From positions 1-64,000 of the forward strand of contig JAFDVO010000006.1 of the NCBI GenBank assembly GCA_018268955.1: a stretch of 64,000 nt of DNA, in the 5' to 3' direction. Shown here piece by piece: positions 40,775 to 49,224 of the stretch; positions within the stretch are counted from its first letter, which is position 1; every line of letters begins with the position of its first letter. The notes below the pieces were generated by a model. The model was given only the letters and a program-made list of their open reading frames with translations, made no database searches and was not told the DNA's origin. The translations under genes and the position numbers were made by a program. Source of the stretch: Acidobacteriota bacterium (GTDB lineage: Bacteria; Acidobacteriota; Vicinamibacteria; Vicinamibacterales; CAVVIG01).

Positions 40775-41636
40775 GTTCTGCAGCCTGATCGGCGTCGGCG
40801 CGCCGCACCGTGATGCTGCCGTCGCCGCTCCGGATTTCGAGCCGCGGGCCGCCGGCGCCGATGCGTCCGCGGGCCGACCTCCGTCCGGTCGCATCACCGC
40901 CACCGTCTTCGAACGCGAGGCCATCGACGCGAACACGACCGTCTCCGGTCGATGCGTCCAGGACCGCGCCGAAGCTGCTCGGTACTTCGACGACAACCGG
41001 ACCATCGCCAGTCGCGATCCTCCAGTCGGCACCGGCCGCCGCTGCCGACGTGCGCACGTGCACCCGCCCATCGCCCGACCGCAGCGTGACCGATTGTGGA
41101 GCGCCGTCGACTTCGATTGATCCGTCGCCGCTCGCGGCAAACACCGGGCCGGTGACCTGTTCCAGCCGGATTGCGCCGTCACCGGTCTGCACATGCACGT
41201 CCCCTGCGAGTTGTCGGATGTTGACCCGACCGTCGCCGGTGTGTGCCTGCAGGTGAGCGGTCGCGGGCAGGGTCAGCGTGACATGCGCCGAGAACGAGCC
41301 GAACTCCACATGCAGCCGTCTGTCGTCATTCCGGTGCACGTTGATGGCGATCCGCTGTCCGTCCTGCGACGCATCCACGAGGATGCGGTCCGCCGCGGTC
41401 TTGTCTACCGCGTGCTTCTCGACGACGACGAGAACCTCGGGGCGAGCCCATGTGCTGACGTCGATCGTCCCATCGAACGTGCTGACGTCCACCACGGGCA
41501 CGCCCGTGACACTGAAGCGCTTCTCGGTCGTGTCGACGTATCGTGCCTCACCGGCAGAGATGTCGACGCAGGCCACAGTGCACAGGAGCGATCCGCTGGC
41601 GCACGCGGCGAGGATGTGGGCCCGGGCGAAGGTCAT
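40764..41636 (-). CDS. DUF4097-type beta-repeat lipoprotein
   Basis: 290 residues from ATG 41636, which has GGAGG 5 nt upstream. A signal peptide ends in LCTVAC, a plausible lipobox. The mature part repeats a short beta-helix unit containing SGDGxxxV/TGDGxxxV (HTGDGRVNI, QTGDGAIRL, SGDGSIEV, RSGDGRVHV, STGDGRVRV, RSGDGSITV), characteristic of DUF4097 putative adhesins. Probably on the cell envelope; function unknown. Convergent with queC. Confidence 0.85.
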   Translation of the reverse strand: MTFARAHILAACASGSLLCTVACVDISAGEARYVDTTEKRFSVTGVPVVDVSTFDGTIDVSTWARPEVLVVVEKHAVDKTAADRILVDASQDGQRIAINVHRNDDRRLHVEFGSFSAHVTLTLPATAHLQAHTGDGRVNIRQLAGDVHVQTGDGAIRLEQVTGPVFAASGDGSIEVDGAPQSVTLRSGDGRVHVRTSAAAAGADWRIATGDGPVVVEVPSSFGAVLDASTGDGRVRVDGLAFEDGGGDATGRRSARGRIGAGGPRLEIRSGDGSITVRRADADQAAELSR

Positions 41637-41676
41637 GCAAGCCTCCATGGCGCGTCCACCGGCGCGCGATGGAGGC

Positions 41677-42906
41677 TTAGACGGATGGCCGTTCCGGGCG
41701 GTTCCGCGACCAGGCGAGCTGGCCGTTCACCCACGTCTGCACCACGGCGCTCTCCGCATCGAGGACGGCGAGGTCCGCCAGCATGCCGGGCTCCAGCCGG
41801 CCCGCGTCTTCAAGGCCGACCGTGTGCGCAGGTGTCGTCGCGCACATGTGGACCGCGTCCACGATCGGAATGGCCGCGTCGCGGATCAGCAGGCGGAGCA
41901 CGCGGTCCATCGTCGCGACACTGCCCGCCATCGTGCCGTCGGAAAGCCTGGCGCAATCCGGCCCGGCCGTGATTGTCTCGACTCCAAGCCGGGCTGTGGC
42001 TCCGGCTGGGAGTCCAGCGGCGGCCGTCCCGTCTGACACCGCCATCACTCGCGTTCGTCGCCTCGTGGCGAGCACCATCCGGATCAGTGCGGGATGCACA
42101 TGTGCGCCGTCGCAGATGAGTTCGGCGACGACCGCCGTGCTGTCGAGGACAGCACCCGGGAGCCCCGGCGCGCGGTGATGAAGCGCGGACATGCCGTTGA
42201 ACAGGTGCGTGGCACGGGTCGCGCCGGCGGCAATGGCCGCGTGGGCCTCCGCGAAGCTCGCGCCCGAATGGCCGAGGGACACGGCGATGCCCAGGTGGCG
42301 CAGTTCGGACATGAGGCGCAACCCGCCTTCCATTTCCGGCGCCAGCGTCACCACGCCGATCGCGTCTGCGTGCGCCTTGATGACCCGCATCACGTCGGCC
42401 GCCGCGAACGTGCCGCAGCGGGTTGGCGTCGAGCTGACGGTCGACGCCTCGGAGCCGCGACCGGTGAACGTCCGCAGGCATTCGAGCGGCTGCGCACCGC
42501 GGTAGTGGGGGTTGATGAAGTTGCTCTCCAGGTGCGCTGGGAGCACTCGCGCAGCGGGTCCCGGCGCGGATGTACGGCAGGCCCGAACCTGCAGGAGCAC
42601 GCGCTGGAGGTCGTCCGGCGCGCACGCCACCGTCGTCGGGGCGAACGCAGTGGTCCCGAACTGCGGCAACACCGCCGCGAGGTCGGCAATCGGACTACCC
42701 GCATCCAGCGTGTCGATCCCGCAGGCCCCGTGGACGTGCGCATCGACGAAGCCGGGCACGATCGTTCCCGCATCGATGTGGACCGTGCGAGCAGCGCTCG
42801 GCGGTGATGATGTGATGTCTGCGATGCGTCCGCCGTCGACGACGAGGACGTGATCCCGAACGACGCGGTCGGGCAGCACCAGGTCGGCGCCCGCGAACGC
42901 GATCAT
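41677..42906 (-). CDS. nagA: N-acetylglucosamine-6-phosphate deacetylase
   Basis: Deacetylates GlcNAc-6-P in amino-sugar recycling. It has 409 residues in the amidohydrolase fold. HxH-type metal site in GFVDAHVHGACGIDTLD, the metal-binding Glu in AHLESNFINPHYRGAQ, His in SLGHSGASFAEAHAA and THLFNGMSALHHRAPG, and the catalytic Asp in VMAVSDGTAAAGLP. No nagB or transporter is adjacent. It overlaps the upstream DUF5615 gene by 4 bp. Confidence 0.92.
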   Translation of the reverse strand: MIAFAGADLVLPDRVVRDHVLVVDGGRIADITSSPPSAARTVHIDAGTIVPGFVDAHVHGACGIDTLDAGSPIADLAAVLPQFGTTAFAPTTVACAPDDLQRVLLQVRACRTSAPGPAARVLPAHLESNFINPHYRGAQPLECLRTFTGRGSEASTVSSTPTRCGTFAAADVMRVIKAHADAIGVVTLAPEMEGGLRLMSELRHLGIAVSLGHSGASFAEAHAAIAAGATRATHLFNGMSALHHRAPGLPGAVLDSTAVVAELICDGAHVHPALIRMVLATRRRTRVMAVSDGTAAAGLPAGATARLGVETITAGPDCARLSDGTMAGSVATMDRVLRLLIRDAAIPIVDAVHMCATTPAHTVGLEDAGRLEPGMLADLAVLDAESAVVQTWVNGQLAWSRNRPERPSV

Positions 42907-43334
42907 CGGCCGTCCCGGCGCCAGTCCGTGTGCACCTGCAGCTTGCGTCCGGCAAGCGGCAGGGGGGTGTGAGTGTCCGCCGACCGCTCGAAGAGCAGGC
43001 GGTCGACGCGCCCGAGCAGCAGGACGTACTGCCGATCGTCAGGCGCGGCGATCACCAGCACGCCGCTGCCCTCGGACGGTGGGAAGCGACGGTCGTCGAG
43101 GTAGTCGCGATCCAGCGTGATCAACGTTCGCCGCAACTGGCCGGCAAGTCGAAAGTGCGTCAGGTCCGAGGCCCGCCGCAGCGAGTGATCCTCGATGACG
43201 TACAAGACGTCCCACTCGAGCACCTCGCGCATGTGAGCGACGAGACGAGCCGGGACGTTCGCGTCAGCATAGACGCGGGGGCGTGGTGAGATCCGCTCGG
43301 CGTGCGGGGCCAGTTCCGACGCCAGCGTGCCCAC
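42903..43334 (-). CDS. DUF5615 PIN-like protein
   Basis: 143 residues from GTG 43334, which directly follows the stop of the deoxyhypusine-synthase-like gene. The sequence RVYADANVPARLVAHMREV, then TLDRDYLDDRRFPP and GSGVLVIAAPDD, matches the DUF5615 PIN-like pattern with spaced acidic residues typical of PIN nucleases. Such proteins are often toxins, but no antitoxin-like partner is visible, so a housekeeping or unknown role is equally likely. The frame extends far upstream but overlaps the neighbouring gene. Confidence 0.75.
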   Translation of the reverse strand: MGTLASELAPHAERISPRPRVYADANVPARLVAHMREVLEWDVLYVIEDHSLRRASDLTHFRLAGQLRRTLITLDRDYLDDRRFPPSEGSGVLVIAAPDDRQYVLLLGRVDRLLFERSADTHTPLPLAGRKLQVHTDWRRDGR

Positions 43335-43336
43335 TG

Positions 43337-44473
43337 CTACTCTGCACCCCCCGCGTCCCGCTTGTCGCGCGCGGCCCGTGCCTCGGCCAGCAGCTCCGCC
43401 ACGAGGGCGTCGCGCTTGTGCACGAGTTCCTTGCGCGGCCGGCGTGCGTTCGTCGACGCCAGCGCGTATTCGCAGAACAGCGGAAACGCAATCGTCGAGT
43501 CGACGTAAGCGACGACCGTATCCGGCAGCACACCAGGGTTCACCTTGCCCCAGCTCACCGCCTCGGCAGGCGTCGCGCCGGACAACCCACCCCACACCAC
43601 CTGGTCGGTCGTGATCTGGATGAAGTAGTCGTTGCCGCCCTTCGGAATACTGTAGACCTCCCACAGCGTCGGCTGCGCCTGAAGATAGAAGTTCTTGGGC
43701 GACCCACCGCCAAGGATGACGCAGCCGTTCTGCTTGCCGGCGAGCACCATCGCGCAGACCTCGTTCACGTCCCGGTTCGGATCGATCATCAACCCGCTGC
43801 CGTTCATCAGCTCGTGATAGGCGACGTTCATGCCGATCGAGCTGTCGCCAGGCGACGAGGTGTAGATCGGGACGCCGACCTTCGCCGCGCGCGCGAGCAC
43901 GGAGTGCTCTTCGCAGCCGGGGAACTTCTCGAGCAGGTCGAGGCCGAGTCGATAGTGCAGCTCGGAGGTAGGAATCGGGCCGTTCAGGCCGCTGCGGACC
44001 AGGAAGTCGCGGATGTATGCGTCGGTTTCGAGCAGCACGGTCGCGGGAAACAGGACGTCGTAGATCCGGATGACGCCCTCTTCGTACAGCTCGACGTCGT
44101 TCAGGAAGGGCGAGCCTCGGCGCAGGGTGAAGTTCAGCGCGTAGTGGAGGTCGTGGTAGAGGTTCGCCCCGGTGGAAATCACGAAGTCCACCAGCCCGCG
44201 ATCCATCAGCTCGATGACGCACCCGCCAAGGCCGGCCGGGGTCAGCGCACCAGCGACAGTGAGGCCGATCGTCGTCTCGTTGTCAGGCGCCAGCATCTTC
44301 TCGGCGAAGATCTGGCAGGCCTCGTTCAGGCGACCGGCGTTGAACGCCTGGAAGCCTTCGTCGATCAGCTGCTTGATCTGCGGGCTGCCCGTCGGGCGGT
44401 AGTACTTGATTGGCTTGCCGGTCAGAAAGGGCTTGCGGGACAGGCCGGGTGAGCCCGGGGCGCGATGCGGCAC
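43337..44473 (-). CDS. Deoxyhypusine synthase-like protein
   Basis: 378 residues. Bacterial member of the deoxyhypusine synthase family, some of which make homospermidine or other polyamine adducts instead of hypusine. NAD-binding blocks include TVAGALTPAGLGG and VDFVISTGANLYHDLHYAL; PIYTSSPGDSSIGMN and VILGGGSPKNF follow; the catalytic Lys is in EAVSWGKVNPG. GTG start with AGGAGA 7 nt upstream. Bacteria lack eIF5A, so the acceptor is probably a polyamine. Followed immediately by the DUF5615 gene and nagA. Confidence 0.87.
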   Translation of the reverse strand: MPHRAPGSPGLSRKPFLTGKPIKYYRPTGSPQIKQLIDEGFQAFNAGRLNEACQIFAEKMLAPDNETTIGLTVAGALTPAGLGGCVIELMDRGLVDFVISTGANLYHDLHYALNFTLRRGSPFLNDVELYEEGVIRIYDVLFPATVLLETDAYIRDFLVRSGLNGPIPTSELHYRLGLDLLEKFPGCEEHSVLARAAKVGVPIYTSSPGDSSIGMNVAYHELMNGSGLMIDPNRDVNEVCAMVLAGKQNGCVILGGGSPKNFYLQAQPTLWEVYSIPKGGNDYFIQITTDQVVWGGLSGATPAEAVSWGKVNPGVLPDTVVAYVDSTIAFPLFCEYALASTNARRPRKELVHKRDALVAELLAEARAARDKRDAGGAE

Positions 44474-44517
44474 GAGGCGATCTCCTTGACTGGGAAATTA
44501 GCTTAACATCGAGCCCC

Positions 44518-44979
44518 GTGGACATGACCGCTGACAGCGCCTCCTTCAGCCTCCCCCTCTGGGTGATGATCGTTCCGGTCGCGGTTCTCGTGCTGTTCGG
44601 CGTCGTCGTCTGGCTGAAAGGGCGTCCGTTCGCCGAGGGCGCGGTCTTCCGCGCAAGCCGGCTGAGCAGCGGCAATCGCCTGCTGCCGACGCAGGTGCTC
44701 ATCACGCCCACATCCGTCGTGCAGTTCACGCCAGGATGGATCGGCAAGCAGGAAGAATCGATCCACATGGCCCACATCGCGTCGGTGAAGATCCAGACCG
44801 GCGTGCTCCTCTCCGACGTGCTCATCGAGACGAGCGGCGGCGCAAGCCCGATCAGGTGCCACGGGCATCGCAAGTCCGACGCGGTCGAGATGAAGCGGCT
44901 GATCGAGCAGTACCAGGATCGGTACTACCAGAGCGGCACCCGTCCCGGGCCTGCTGGCCCCGATGCGCCCGGCCGATAA
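44518..44979 (+). CDS. Small membrane-anchored PH-like domain protein
   Basis: 153 residues from GTG 44518 (ATG 44524 is an alternative). One transmembrane helix near the N-terminus (WVMIVPVAVLVLFGVVVWL) is followed by a cytoplasmic beta-rich domain (LLPTQVLITPTSVVQFTPGW, split; ESIHMAHIASVKIQTGVLLSDVLIET, split) that looks like a bacterial PH-like fold, and a Gly/Pro-rich tail. Function unknown. A -10-like TAACAT lies 8 nt before the GTG. It precedes the sigma54 activator by 12 bp and may be co-expressed. Confidence 0.7.
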   Translation: MDMTADSASFSLPLWVMIVPVAVLVLFGVVVWLKGRPFAEGAVFRASRLSSGNRLLPTQVLITPTSVVQFTPGWIGKQEESIHMAHIASVKIQTGVLLSDVLIETSGGASPIRCHGHRKSDAVEMKRLIEQYQDRYYQSGTRPGPAGPDAPGR

Positions 44980-44991
44980 GCGGCGTACGGC

Positions 44992-46344
44992 ATGGACGAT
45001 CGGACGTACACCGCGCACGGCCTTCCCGCAGGTCCCGGTCTCGAAACCATTGACGACATCGATGCCCGCTTCCGCACGCTGGTGCAGTCGCCGCTGCGTG
45101 CCGGGCTTCTCCGGTACCTGAACGCCCGGCCAGGGGAAGCGTTCGACGTCGATGTGCTCATGCAGGCGTTCGGTCGCCTGCGGCTCGACGTCGAGAACTG
45201 CGTGCGCGAACTGGTCGACAGCGGCGTCGCTGCCGTGGTCGACGTTCCTGGAGAACGTCCACGATTCAGCGCCCTGCGACCCGACGAGGAGCGGCTGGCC
45301 ATCCTGCTCGATACGTTCCTTGAACGACGCGCGACCATCTCGACCGAGGATCAATCCCCATCCGTCCAGCGCTTTCGCGAGCTCATCGGGCGCGACGAGA
45401 AGATGCTCATCGTCTTCGAGTGGATCCGCACGGCAGCGAAGTCCGACATCTCGGTGCTGATCCTGGGGCCCACCGGGTCGGGTAAGGAAGTCGTGGCGCG
45501 GATGATTCACGAGCTGAGCCGCCGCGCACGGGCGCGGTTCCAGGCCGTGAACTGCGCCGCATTGCCGGATACCCTCTTCGAGTCCGAGATCTTCGGCTTC
45601 GAAAAGGGCGCGTTCACGGGCGCACTCGATCGGAAGCCGGGCCGGCTCGAGCTCGCGAATGAAGGCACGCTCTTCCTCGATGAGATCGGCGACATGTCAC
45701 TCATCGCCCAGGCCAAGTTCCTGCGCGTCCTCGAGGAGCGGCGCTTCGAGCGGCTGGGCGGTCAGCGCTCCATTTCCGTCGACTTCAGGCTGATCTCCGC
45801 GACCAACCGCCCCCTCGAGCAGTTCGTGCGCGACGGCCGGTTCCGCGAGGACCTCTACTACCGGGTCAACGCCTTCGCAATCAGGCTGCCGTCGCTCCGC
45901 GAACGTCAGGTCGACATCCCGGTGCTCGCGCAACGGTTCCTCGCGCGCTACTGCATCGCGCAGGGGCTGCCCCCGGATGGCAAGACCTTCACGCGTGAAG
46001 CGCTCGACGCGATGGTGGCGTATGCATGGCCGGGCAATATCCGCGAGCTGGAAAGCACGGTCTCCCGAGCCGCGCTGTCGGCCCCCGGCCGGCTGATTCG
46101 CGCCCAGGACGTCGAGTTCCTGAGCTCGTTCGCCGTCACTCCCGCCATGTCCTCGGACCGGCTGCCCTCGCTCGCGGAGGCGGAGCGCGCGCACATCTCC
46201 CGCGTGCTCGAAGCGGTGCGCTGGAACAAGAAGGAAGCGGCCCGCATCCTCGCGATCAGCCGCGGGACGTTATACCGGAAGATTGCCGAGTACGCCCTCG
46301 AGCAGCGTGAGTCGCTGACACTGCCCGCCAGCGACGACGAGTAG
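44992..46344 (+). CDS. Sigma54-dependent activator with N-terminal winged-helix-like domain
   Basis: 450 residues. AAA+ core (about 125-355): Walker A LGPTGSGKEVVAR, the sigma54-contact loop EKGAFTGALDRK, Walker B GTLFLDEIGDM and the arginine region FREDLYYRVNAF. A Fis-type HTH closes the protein (NKKEAARILAISRGTLYRKI). The first 115 residues lack a receiver, PAS or GAF domain and instead resemble a winged helix (PLRAGLLRYLNARPGEAFDV, then LRLDVENCVRELVDSGV). No sigma54 target promoter was identified. Confidence 0.9.
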   Translation: MDDRTYTAHGLPAGPGLETIDDIDARFRTLVQSPLRAGLLRYLNARPGEAFDVDVLMQAFGRLRLDVENCVRELVDSGVAAVVDVPGERPRFSALRPDEERLAILLDTFLERRATISTEDQSPSVQRFRELIGRDEKMLIVFEWIRTAAKSDISVLILGPTGSGKEVVARMIHELSRRARARFQAVNCAALPDTLFESEIFGFEKGAFTGALDRKPGRLELANEGTLFLDEIGDMSLIAQAKFLRVLEERRFERLGGQRSISVDFRLISATNRPLEQFVRDGRFREDLYYRVNAFAIRLPSLRERQVDIPVLAQRFLARYCIAQGLPPDGKTFTREALDAMVAYAWPGNIRELESTVSRAALSAPGRLIRAQDVEFLSSFAVTPAMSSDRLPSLAEAERAHISRVLEAVRWNKKEAARILAISRGTLYRKIAEYALEQRESLTLPASDDE

Positions 46345-46412
46345 CACGCGACGCGCCACGCACACGTCTGGGGCACGGCACGCGCAGCCGGCTCTCTCCC
46401 TGGAGCGTGCGC

Positions 46413-46418
46413 TAGCAT
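46413..46418 (+). promoter_or_regulatory. -10 box of the FNR-type reductase gene
   Basis: TAGCAT, 9 nt before the GTG start at 46428. Confidence 0.35.
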
Positions 46419-46427
46419 AGAAGCACC

Positions 46428-47129
46428 GTGCTCCTCACTCGCCCGGTCCTCGACATCAGCGTCGCCACACCGCGCGCCCGGATCATCCACGTCGACCTGC
46501 AGGGCACGCCGTTCCCATTCGAGCCTGGACAGGCGATCTGGCTCGGCGCCCACGGACAACCCACCCGCAAGCCGTATTCGATCGCCTCCGCCCCGGAAGA
46601 TGTCGAGCGCGAGGGCCGCCTCGAACTCCTCGTCGGCGTCGACGCGTCTGGGGAACCGGGGCCTCACTTGCCGCTGCGTCCCGGCACGCTCGTCGACATC
46701 GAGGGACCGATCGGACGCTTCACGTTTCCTCCGGTGCCAACGGAATCTCGGTTTCTCTTCATCGCGGGCGGCACGGGCATCTCTCCCCTGCGCTCGATGC
46801 TGCGTCACTCGGTACACGTGCCCCACGAGGCGATCGGCCTGATGTACAGCGCACGGCTGCCAGAGGAGTTCGCGTACGCAGACGAGTTCCGAGCGATGGC
46901 GGAGGCGGGAACCATCGAGCTGCGGCTGACCGTGACGCGCGACGTCGAGCCGGGTAATTGGACCGGCACTCGCGGCCGAATCACGCGGGACGACCTGCTG
47001 CCTCTGCTACACGACGGGCAGACGCTGTGTTTCGTGTGTGGTCCGCCTGCGCTCGTGGACGAGATGCCGAAGGTGCTCCAGTCGCTCGGTGTGCCGCGGG
47101 AGCGCGTGCGCACCGAAGAGTGGGGCTAG
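46428..47129 (+). CDS. FNR-family flavin/NAD(P) oxidoreductase
   Basis: 233-residue ferredoxin-reductase-type flavoprotein. FAD-binding motif RKPYSIASAPED, NAD(P)-binding motif FIAGGTGISPLRSML, and the C-terminal CGPPALVDEMPKVLQSLGV. There is no [2Fe-2S] domain attached, so it needs an external electron partner, which is not evident from the neighbours. GTG 46428 is chosen because nothing closer fits; no ribosome site, but a -10 box is 9 nt upstream. Confidence 0.9.
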   Translation: MLLTRPVLDISVATPRARIIHVDLQGTPFPFEPGQAIWLGAHGQPTRKPYSIASAPEDVEREGRLELLVGVDASGEPGPHLPLRPGTLVDIEGPIGRFTFPPVPTESRFLFIAGGTGISPLRSMLRHSVHVPHEAIGLMYSARLPEEFAYADEFRAMAEAGTIELRLTVTRDVEPGNWTGTRGRITRDDLLPLLHDGQTLCFVCGPPALVDEMPKVLQSLGVPRERVRTEEWG

Positions 47130-47137
47130 TCTAGCGT

Positions 47138-47488
47138 TCAGTGCGCTCCGTCGTTGTCGGTTGCCAGCGCCGCAGTTCCGACGACGTCGATCTGGGCCTG
47201 CACGTCACGGACGCCGTCGACGGCACGCGCAAGCGCCACCACCTCTGAGGCCGCAACCGACGTCGACTGCGTGCCTTCCAGGTACACGACGCCACCATCG
47301 GTGCGTACGTTCACCTGTGTCCCGTCCACCTGATCGTTGTTGAGCAGCGCGGTGACGACAGCCGCCGTGATTGTCGCGTCCCCAGCAGAGCTCGAAATCG
47401 CCGGCGCACAGCCCGATGCGAGCAGGGCCACGAGGACGAGGCAGCGTCCAGTCACGTGACGGGACGTTGCAACCTCAGTACCGGCCAC
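47138..47488 (-). CDS. BON-domain lipoprotein
   Basis: 116 residues with signal peptide and lipobox LLASGC, then one BON domain (ITAAVVTALLNNDQVDGTQVNV, split; GGVVYLEGTQSTSVAASEVVALA). BON domains bind phospholipid or envelope surfaces and occur in OsmY-like proteins. GTG 47452 would give a more typical signal-peptide length than GTG 47488. Downstream of fabI on the same strand. Confidence 0.85.
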   Translation of the reverse strand: MAGTEVATSRHVTGRCLVLVALLASGCAPAISSSAGDATITAAVVTALLNNDQVDGTQVNVRTDGGVVYLEGTQSTSVAASEVVALARAVDGVRDVQAQIDVVGTAALATDNDGAH

Positions 47489-47537
47489 CGCGACGAGCCG
47501 CTCGACGCGGGTTGCGTGGTCGGGTGGGAACTGCGGG

Positions 47538-48311
47538 CTAGATGCCGACGACGTGATAGCCGCCGTCGACCATGAGCACTTCGCCCGTGATCGCGCGTGA
47601 CGCCGGGCTCAAGAGGAACACGGCCGCGTCGGCGATTTCTCCCAGTTCCATCCCACGTCGCAGGGGCGCGCGCTCGCGCTGCGCCTGCAGCATCGTCGAC
47701 AGGCCGGGAATTCCTGCGGAGGCGAGCGTCTTGATCGGTCCAGCCGAGACGGCGTTCACGCGGATGTTCTGTGGGCCGAGGTCCGACGCGAGGTACCGCA
47801 CGCTCGCCTCGAGCGCCGCCTTGGCGACCCCCATCACGTTGTAGTTGGGGAACACGCGGTCGGCGCCGATGTGGGACAGCGTGACGACGCTGCCGCCGCC
47901 CCTCTTCTCCATCAGCGGCAGGCAGCTTCGCGTCAGGGCGACCAGCGAGTAGGCGCTGATGTCGAGCGCCGTGCGGAACCCATCCCGCGACGTCTGCACG
48001 AAGGGGTTGGCGAGTTCCGGCGCGGGCGCGAACGCAGCGCCGTGGACGATGAAATCGAGCCCGCCGAACTCCGCGTCGAGCGCCGGTCCGAGCGCGGCGA
48101 GCTGCTCATCGCTCGTCACGTCGCACGGAAGGACGACGCTGCCGGGGATGGTTGCGGCGAGTTCCCGCACGTTTTCTTCGAGCCTGGCGTTCGGATAGGT
48201 GAGCGCGATGCGAGCGCCCGCACTGGCCGCCGCCTGCGCGATGGCCCACGAGATGGACCGCTTGTTGGCGACACCGAGGACGAGGCCGAGCTTGCCGGAG
48301 AGGTCGGACAT
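47538..48311 (-). CDS. fabI: Enoyl-ACP reductase FabI
   Basis: Last reduction step of fatty-acid elongation, NADH-linked. It has 257 residues. Cofactor motif GVANKRSISWAIA at the N-terminus; catalytic Tyr and Lys in PNYNVMGVAKAALEASVRYLA; NAVSAGPIKTLA near the substrate loop. In E. coli a second conserved Tyr (Y146) precedes the catalytic one; here that position is His (VTLSHIGADRV). Whether this changes activity or triclosan response is unknown. Confidence 0.94.
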   Translation of the reverse strand: MSDLSGKLGLVLGVANKRSISWAIAQAAASAGARIALTYPNARLEENVRELAATIPGSVVLPCDVTSDEQLAALGPALDAEFGGLDFIVHGAAFAPAPELANPFVQTSRDGFRTALDISAYSLVALTRSCLPLMEKRGGGSVVTLSHIGADRVFPNYNVMGVAKAALEASVRYLASDLGPQNIRVNAVSAGPIKTLASAGIPGLSTMLQAQRERAPLRRGMELGEIADAAVFLLSPASRAITGEVLMVDGGYHVVGI

Positions 48312-48370
48312 GACGCGAATCGTGAAATCGGAGGTGAACAGGTCACGCTGAGCGGCGTCGCCGCGCGCGA

Positions 48371-49105
48371 CTACTTGGATCGGTTGCGACCGCCAGGCCG
48401 GTGCCCACCGGGACGCGCGCCGCCCTGTGGGCGCCCGCCCTGGCGCTGCTGCTGGCCGCCGCGATTGTTGCTGTTGCCATTGGCCGCGCCAAATCCGTGA
48501 CCGCTGCGATTGCCGTGGGCCTGCGCGGCTCCGCGGCCCGGCCGGGCGCCGAAACGCTTGGGCCGCCCCGGATTCGGCTGCCGGATGGTGAAGTCTGGCG
48601 CCTGCCGCGTGACCGCCACCTGTCCTTCGTGGCGCGGCAACTGCGCGCGGATGAGCCGGCGGTGAGCCGGGCCTTCGTGCGTGGGCTCCTCACGATTCCC
48701 ATCCACATCCTCGGCGCCTTCGAAGAGCGCCTCGAACGCGGCAGTGGAATTCACGAGCCCAGCCGGAACGGGGGGCGGCACCGGAACCGGAATCACCGGG
48801 TCGATGATGTCGAGCGCAGCCGTTTCAGCATCGACCGGTTCGGGAGCTGACGCGGCCGCCGCAGGAACCACGCGCTTGGGCGCCACCGACGCGAGCACTT
48901 GCGAATACAGCGCTGATTGCTCCGGCTTCTTCCGCTGACGGGGCACGGTGGCGTGCTTGTACTCGTGATCCGCCTCGCAGGTCGTGCAGCGGGTCTGTTT
49001 CACGGCGTCGCCAACCATCGCCACGACGACGTGGTTCGTCAGACGCCGTTCGCGTGGACAGTAATCGTCCAGGATGTCACCGAGCCGAGGCTGGCGCTGC
49101 TGCAT
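48371..49105 (-). CDS. Zinc-ribbon protein with Gly/Arg-rich C-terminal tail
   Basis: 244 residues from ATG 49105 (GGGAG 9 nt upstream). N-terminal domain has CPRERRLTNHVVVAM and CTTCEADHEYKHA, giving three Cys plus His in a ribbon-like arrangement. The middle is Pro/Val/Ala-rich, and the last 70 residues are rich in Gly, Arg, Asn, Gln (GGQQQRQGGRPQGGARPGG), like RNA-binding RGG tails. I do not recognise a named family. Possibly binds RNA or ribosomes; this is inference from composition. Confidence 0.65.
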   Translation of the reverse strand: MQQRQPRLGDILDDYCPRERRLTNHVVVAMVGDAVKQTRCTTCEADHEYKHATVPRQRKKPEQSALYSQVLASVAPKRVVPAAAASAPEPVDAETAALDIIDPVIPVPVPPPVPAGLVNSTAAFEALFEGAEDVDGNREEPTHEGPAHRRLIRAQLPRHEGQVAVTRQAPDFTIRQPNPGRPKRFGARPGRGAAQAHGNRSGHGFGAANGNSNNRGGQQQRQGGRPQGGARPGGHRPGGRNRSK

Positions 49106-49224
49106 CAACTGAAACTCCCGAAGGGTCCTCGTTCAGGCGGGGAAATAGAGCGAAAGGCTCGCAAATGGTAACAGAGCTGCTTTTCTACAGGCAATAGTAG
49201 TGCTCGCGGCCCTTGCTCCCGTAT

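Noticed and set aside
42903..44222. 439-residue frame that includes the DUF5615 protein
   Set aside because: The upstream 296 codons overlap the deoxyhypusine-synthase-like gene in another frame; only the part from GTG 43334 is protein-like.
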